Shown here: one piece after another, positions 33,262 through 36,429 of the stretch | Numbering within the stretch: the stretch's first letter is position 1 | Layout of the letters: every line of letters begins with the position of its first letter | The notes under the pieces: generated by a model | Told to the model about the DNA's origin: nothing | What the model saw: only the letters and a program-made list of their open reading frames with translations | The model's database searches: none | Source of the DNA: Microvirga lupini | GTDB taxonomy: Bacteria; Pseudomonadota; Alphaproteobacteria; Rhizobiales; Beijerinckiaceae | Reading direction: 5' to 3' | NCBI GenBank assembly: GCA_000517005.1 | Contig: KI912020.1 | Location: 16,426 to 52,854, forward strand | DNA length: 36,429 bases | Program-made: the position numbers and the translations under genes

Positions 33262-35111
33262 GGTGCCTTCTTTCCCGGTTCGCGCTTGGCTTTATCCTTG
33301 TCCTTCCTCTCCTGTTCCTTCTTGGCTTTCGCTCCCTCGATCGGCAGGCGAATGATGAAACGGGCGCCGAGGCGCCTGGGCTCGCCGTCCTCATCGGGAG
33401 GACCGAGCCGGTTCTCGGCACGGATCGTGCCGCGATGGGCCTCGATGATCTGGCGGGAGATGGACAGGCCGAGGCCCGAATTCTGGCCGAAGCCCTGCTC
33501 GGGCCGGTCGGTGTAGAAGCGCTCGAAGATCCGGTCGAGGGCATCCGGCTCGATGCCGGGCCCGCTATCCTCCACCAGGATTTCCACCTGGTTCTTGCGC
33601 CGGCGCAGGGAGACATTCACGGTCTCGTCGGGCGGCGAGAAGGAGCGCGCGTTGTCGATCAGGTTGTTGAAGACTTGGCCAAGGCGGCTGTCGTGGCCGA
33701 GGACCAGGAAGGCGTCGCGGCCCTGAGCCTGCCTGTCGATGCTGAGCGTGATGAGCGGATCGCCCTCCTGCCGGCGCTCATTGGCTACCGACACCACCGC
33801 ATCGAGGAGCCGTACCATGTCCACCGGCTCCGCATCGGCGCGGGCGAGCTCCGCATCGAGGCGCGAGGCGTCCGAGATGTCGCTGATCAGGCGGTCGAGG
33901 CGCTTCACGTCGTGCTGGATGATCGACAGGAGACGCTGGCGGGACTCGTCGCTGCGGGCGAGCGGCAGGGTCTCCACCGCGCTGCGCAGCGAGGTCAGCG
34001 GATTCTTCAATTCGTGCGCCACGTCCGCCGCGAAGCTCTCGATGGCGTCGATGCGGTTGTAGAGTGCCTTGGTCATGTCGCGCAGGGCGCCGGACAGATG
34101 GCCGATCTCGTCGGCACGGGCGGTGAAATCGGGGATTTCCTGACGCGATTTCGTGCCCCAGCGGACCCGCTCCGCCGCCTCCGCCAGCCGCCGGACCGGA
34201 CCGGCGATGGCGCCGGCGAGGAAGAGCGACAGGACGATCATCACCACGGCCGCCACCAGGAAGACCTGGAGCAGGGCGAAGCGTTCGGAGGCGATGATCG
34301 CGTCGATGTCGCCCTCCTGGGTCGAGAGCAGGAGCGCGCCCTGGACCGTGCGGAAGCGCTGGATCGGCACGGCGACCGAGACGATGGTCTCGCCGCGGTT
34401 GTTGACCCGCACCACGCTCGATTGCTGACCCGCGAAGGCCTGCTGCACTTCCGGCAGGGACTTGCCGTTGGCGGGACCGACCTCCTCCTGCACGGGACGT
34501 CTGGTGCGCCGGAACATCTTGCGGATGCTGTTCCAGGTGCGTTCGATGAAGCTCGTCGTATCCTCGACATTGGCGACCGGCGGCAGATCCATGCGCAGGA
34601 TGTCGCCGCGGGAGTAGAACGACCTGGAATCGAGGAGCAGCATGCCTTCCCGGTCGAAGATGCGGGCGCGGGTCTTGGTCGGCGTCACCAGGCGGCGCAG
34701 CAGGGGGGCGACGCGTTCGGGATTGATGGAGAATTCGAGGGACGAGAAGGATTCGTCGGTGAACCGTTCCGTCTCCCCCGCCTGCATTTGCAGGAGCTGG
34801 TCGGGATCGATGGTGATGGTGTTGGTTTCGACCGTCGCGGAGCTCGCGATCGCGCCCGCAATGATCTCGCCTTGCGTGAGGAGGCTCTGAACCCGGGCCT
34901 CGATAAGGCCTTCGCGGAACTGGTTGAGGTAGAGAAAGCCGACGAGCAGGGCCACGAGCCCCGCGAGGTTGAGCACGACAATCCGGCGCGTCAGGCTCGA
35001 CGAGCCACGCTGAACGATCATGCGGCCGAAATGCTTCAGCCGGGCCAGGACGCCCTGCGGTGCGGGCGGATCGTCGAACGCCGCCTCGGCGTGGATGGGG
35101 TCAGCCTTCAT
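33258..35111 (-). CDS. chvG: Sensor histidine kinase ChvG (ExoS)
   Basis: A 617-residue inner-membrane sensor. Membrane helices at about 44-62 and 278-302 frame a periplasmic domain of about 215 residues. A HAMP segment follows (PVRRLAEAAERVRWG), then the H-box FAADVAHELKNPLTSL with His366, N-box NNLIDNARSFS, EDSGPGIEPDALDRIFERFY and GLGLSISRQIIEAHRG. In rhizobia, Agrobacterium and Brucella ChvG, held back by periplasmic ExoR, senses acid or envelope stress and phosphorylates ChvI. The last 25 or so residues form a Lys/Glu/Arg-rich tail not seen in the kinase core. The ATG at 35111 has a weak ribosome site. An imperfect hairpin (35127-35157) lies in the 81-base gap from chvI. Confidence 0.94.
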   Translation of the reverse strand: MKADPIHAEAAFDDPPAPQGVLARLKHFGRMIVQRGSSSLTRRIVVLNLAGLVALLVGFLYLNQFREGLIEARVQSLLTQGEIIAGAIASSATVETNTITIDPDQLLQMQAGETERFTDESFSSLEFSINPERVAPLLRRLVTPTKTRARIFDREGMLLLDSRSFYSRGDILRMDLPPVANVEDTTSFIERTWNSIRKMFRRTRRPVQEEVGPANGKSLPEVQQAFAGQQSSVVRVNNRGETIVSVAVPIQRFRTVQGALLLSTQEGDIDAIIASERFALLQVFLVAAVVMIVLSLFLAGAIAGPVRRLAEAAERVRWGTKSRQEIPDFTARADEIGHLSGALRDMTKALYNRIDAIESFAADVAHELKNPLTSLRSAVETLPLARSDESRQRLLSIIQHDVKRLDRLISDISDASRLDAELARADAEPVDMVRLLDAVVSVANERRQEGDPLITLSIDRQAQGRDAFLVLGHDSRLGQVFNNLIDNARSFSPPDETVNVSLRRRKNQVEILVEDSGPGIEPDALDRIFERFYTDRPEQGFGQNSGLGLSISRQIIEAHRGTIRAENRLGPPDEDGEPRRLGARFIIRLPIEGAKAKKEQERKDKDKAKREPGKKAP

Positions 35112-35192
35112 ACCACTCGTTCAAGCATGGACCGGTTTTTTTCTTCCACCGGACCATGACCGACTTTCCAGGTTGCTTGCGCCGTCAAAGCG

Positions 35193-35891
35193 TCAGGCTT
35201 CCTTGAAGCGGTAGCCCACGCCGTAGAGGGTCTCGATCATTTCGAAACTCTGGTCAACCGACTTGAACTTCTTGCGCAGGCGCTTGATGTGACTGTCGAT
35301 GGTGCGGTCGTCCACATAGACCTGGTCGTCATAGGCCGCATCCATCAGGGCGTTGCGGCTTTTCACCACCCCCGGACGCGTGGCGAGCGCCTGCAGGATC
35401 AGGAATTCCGTCACGGTGAGGGTCACCGGCTCTCCCTTCCAGGTGCAGGCGTGGCGTTCCGGGTCCATCTTCAGCTGGCCGCGTTCCAGGGCCTTCGGAT
35501 CAGCCTCCTTCGGGGCGCTCTGGTCCTTGGGGGCGAAACGCCGCAGAACGGCTTTCACGCGCTCGACAAGGAGGCGCTGGGAGAACGGCTTCCGGATGAA
35601 GTCGTCGGCGCCCATCTTGAGGCCGAACAGCTCGTCGATCTCCTCGTCCTTGGAGGTCAGGAAGATCACCGGCAGGTCCGATTTCTGCCGCAGACGGCGC
35701 AGGAGCTCCATGCCGTCCATGCGCGGCATCTTGATGTCAAAGATCGCCAGATCCGGCGGGGCGTGCTTGAGCCCGTCCAGAGCCGAGGCCCCGTCCGTGT
35801 AGGTCTGAATGCGGTAGCCCTCCGCTTCGAGGGCGATGGAAACAGAGGTCAGGATGTTGCGATCGTCATCGACAAGGGCGATCGTTGGCAT
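35193..35891 (-). CDS. chvI: Response regulator ChvI
   Basis: A 232-residue OmpR/PhoB-type regulator. The receiver has VDDDRN at 7-12, the phospho-acceptor Asp52 in [16 protein letters not shown], the threonine and lysine switch residues in FLTSKDEE and IRKPFSQ, and a winged-helix domain ending [17 protein letters not shown] and [10 protein letters not shown]. It is the partner of ChvG and in rhizobia controls exopolysaccharide, motility and acid responses. The ATG at 35891 has AAGGAAGAG upstream. It is the first gene of the minus-strand array, facing the gene beyond the right edge. Confidence 0.96.
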   Translation of the reverse strand: MPTIALVDDDRNILTSVSIALEAEGYRIQTYTDGASALDGLKHAPPDLAIFDIKMPRMDGMELLRRLRQKSDLPVIFLTSKDEEIDELFGLKMGADDFIRKPFSQRLLVERVKAVLRRFAPKDQSAPKEADPKALERGQLKMDPERHACTWKGEPVTLTVTEFLILQALATRPGVVKSRNALMDAAYDDQVYVDDRTIDSHIKRLRKKFKSVDQSFEMIETLYGVGYRFKEA

Positions 35892-35918
35892 GAACTCTTC
35901 CTTAGCTTGGCACGGACG

Positions 35919-35946
35919 ATTGTCAGCGTTTCGTCTCGTCTGACAA
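35919..35946 (-). promoter_or_regulatory. Candidate chvI promoter inside an inverted repeat
   Basis: On the minus strand TTGTCA (35946-35941) and GACAAT (35924-35919) are 16 bases apart, a good -35/-10 pair with the start near 35912. The same hexamers belong to the inverted repeat TTGTCAG ... CTGACAA (arms 35940-35946 and 35920-35926), so a bound dimer would cover both promoter elements. Confidence 0.45.
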
Positions 35947-36285
35947 CGCAGAGGGCCCTAAAACGTCCCAACTGCGCCTTTCTCGTGGCATAAATATGGT
36001 TTTGTCCCAGGCCGTGACCAGGGATGATCCTTTTAGACCAGGGAACGGCCCTGATAGTGGTGCTTAAGGGCAGCGGGTTCAACCGCAGATGAACGATCCA
36101 TAACAGTTTGGACAGAATGCCTTTTCGCTTGGCCCAGCCCCATGCCGTAGCGATAGGGGCGCGGATGTTGGGCAAAAAGCCCGCCAATCATACGAAAGAA
36201 TTCCGAAAATACCTTAAAATTCGAGGGATTAAGACAGAGGGTGGTCTGGTTCTCGGAAAAATAGAATGCGATGAAACAGCTTTAG

Positions 36286-36313
36286 TTGACGGCACCGTCA
36301 GCTGACCTAAAGA
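36286..36313 (+). promoter_or_regulatory. Candidate promoter for the gene right of the window
   Basis: TTGACG (36286-36291) and TAAAGA (36308-36313) are 16 bases apart in the AT-rich part of the region. TGACGG-CA-CCGTCA (36287-36300) is a perfect inverted repeat overlapping the -35. The implied leader is about 110 bases. Confidence 0.35.
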
Positions 36314-36429
36314 AGGTTCCATGTTCAAGCGAGACGGCAAAATTTTGCCAGGATTGTTTGACCCTACCCATGTGACGGTCATTGGACGGCGGCCGATCCG
36401 GCTGCGGGGTGACCGCCAACCAGGAGAAG

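Larger units (their letters stand above)
35892..36429. other. Gene-free divergent region, chvI and next gene (probably pckA)
   Basis: 538 bases without a supportable gene; small open frames here have no conserved look. Bases 36180-36320 are unusually AT-rich. The right edge ends with CAGGAGAAG (36421-36429), an excellent ribosome site for a plus-strand gene starting just beyond the window. In Agrobacterium and Sinorhizobium the divergent neighbour of chvI is pckA (PEP carboxykinase), so that is the likely gene. CGGTCA (36376-36381) and TGACCG (36410-36415) can form a leader hairpin just before the ribosome site. Confidence 0.6.

Noticed and set aside
36108-36305. Small plus-strand open frame at the right edge (65 codons)
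   Set aside because: It overlaps the AT-rich promoter region, ends within the likely -35 region, and has no ribosome site or recognisable sequence.

Overview
The window is a chromosomal, GC-rich segment with tightly packed core genes from an alphaproteobacterium. The order Rhizobiales (Hyphomicrobiales) is the best fit, possibly near Methylobacteriaceae, but the genus cannot be fixed from sequence alone. The support is: the block rpsA-sppA-ihfB-trpFBA-accD-folC facing trxA-addA-addB; the truncated HprK/HPr/EIIA-Man cluster beside ChvG-ChvI; a DivL-type kinase with a CtrA box; an EcfG-type promoter; and palindromic intergenic repeats of the kind common in rhizobia. No tRNA, rRNA, CRISPR array, phage or transposase was seen.

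Layout. 1-5.9 kb: on the minus strand, argG, then a DUF2231 membrane protein and a lipoprotein of the sorbosone/glucose dehydrogenase fold under a likely general-stress promoter; on the plus strand, a DsbA-fold isomerase and a KgtP-like MHS permease. 6.1-7.3 kb: a Tat-exported SMP-30/gluconolactonase gene broken by a one-base frameshift. 7.3-17.7 kb, plus strand: rpsA behind a strongly structured leader, sppA, ihfB, a LapA-domain protein, an ornithine cyclodeaminase-family enzyme, trpF, trpB, trpA, accD and folC. 17.9-30 kb, minus strand, in transcription order: divL, a TsaE-sugar kinase fusion, a MurU-like nucleotidyltransferase, addB, addA, trxA. 30.3-35.9 kb, minus strand, in transcription order: chvI, chvG, hprK, EIIA-Man, ptsH, ahcY. 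The last 540 bases are the divergent upstream region of chvI and of a gene just beyond the window, presumably pckA.

Functional links. The trp genes complete tryptophan synthesis from phosphoribosylanthranilate except the TrpC step. AccD and FolC supply fatty-acid and folate metabolism. AddAB resects double-strand breaks. The kinase half of the TsaE fusion and the MurU-like protein match the AmgK-MurU peptidoglycan-recycling pair. HprK, HPr and EIIA form a regulatory PTS with no transport components here, and hprK is translationally coupled to chvG. DivL would feed the CtrA cell-cycle pathway, and its own upstream region carries a perfect CtrA site.

The best leads are the Tyr-for-His DivL with its CtrA box, the nested rpsA leader stem, the ahcY operator next to its -35 box, the EcfG-type promoter, the TsaE-kinase fusion, and a palindromic repeat that supplies the addB start codon. 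I found no wholly new multi-gene system. The novelty is regulatory and architectural.
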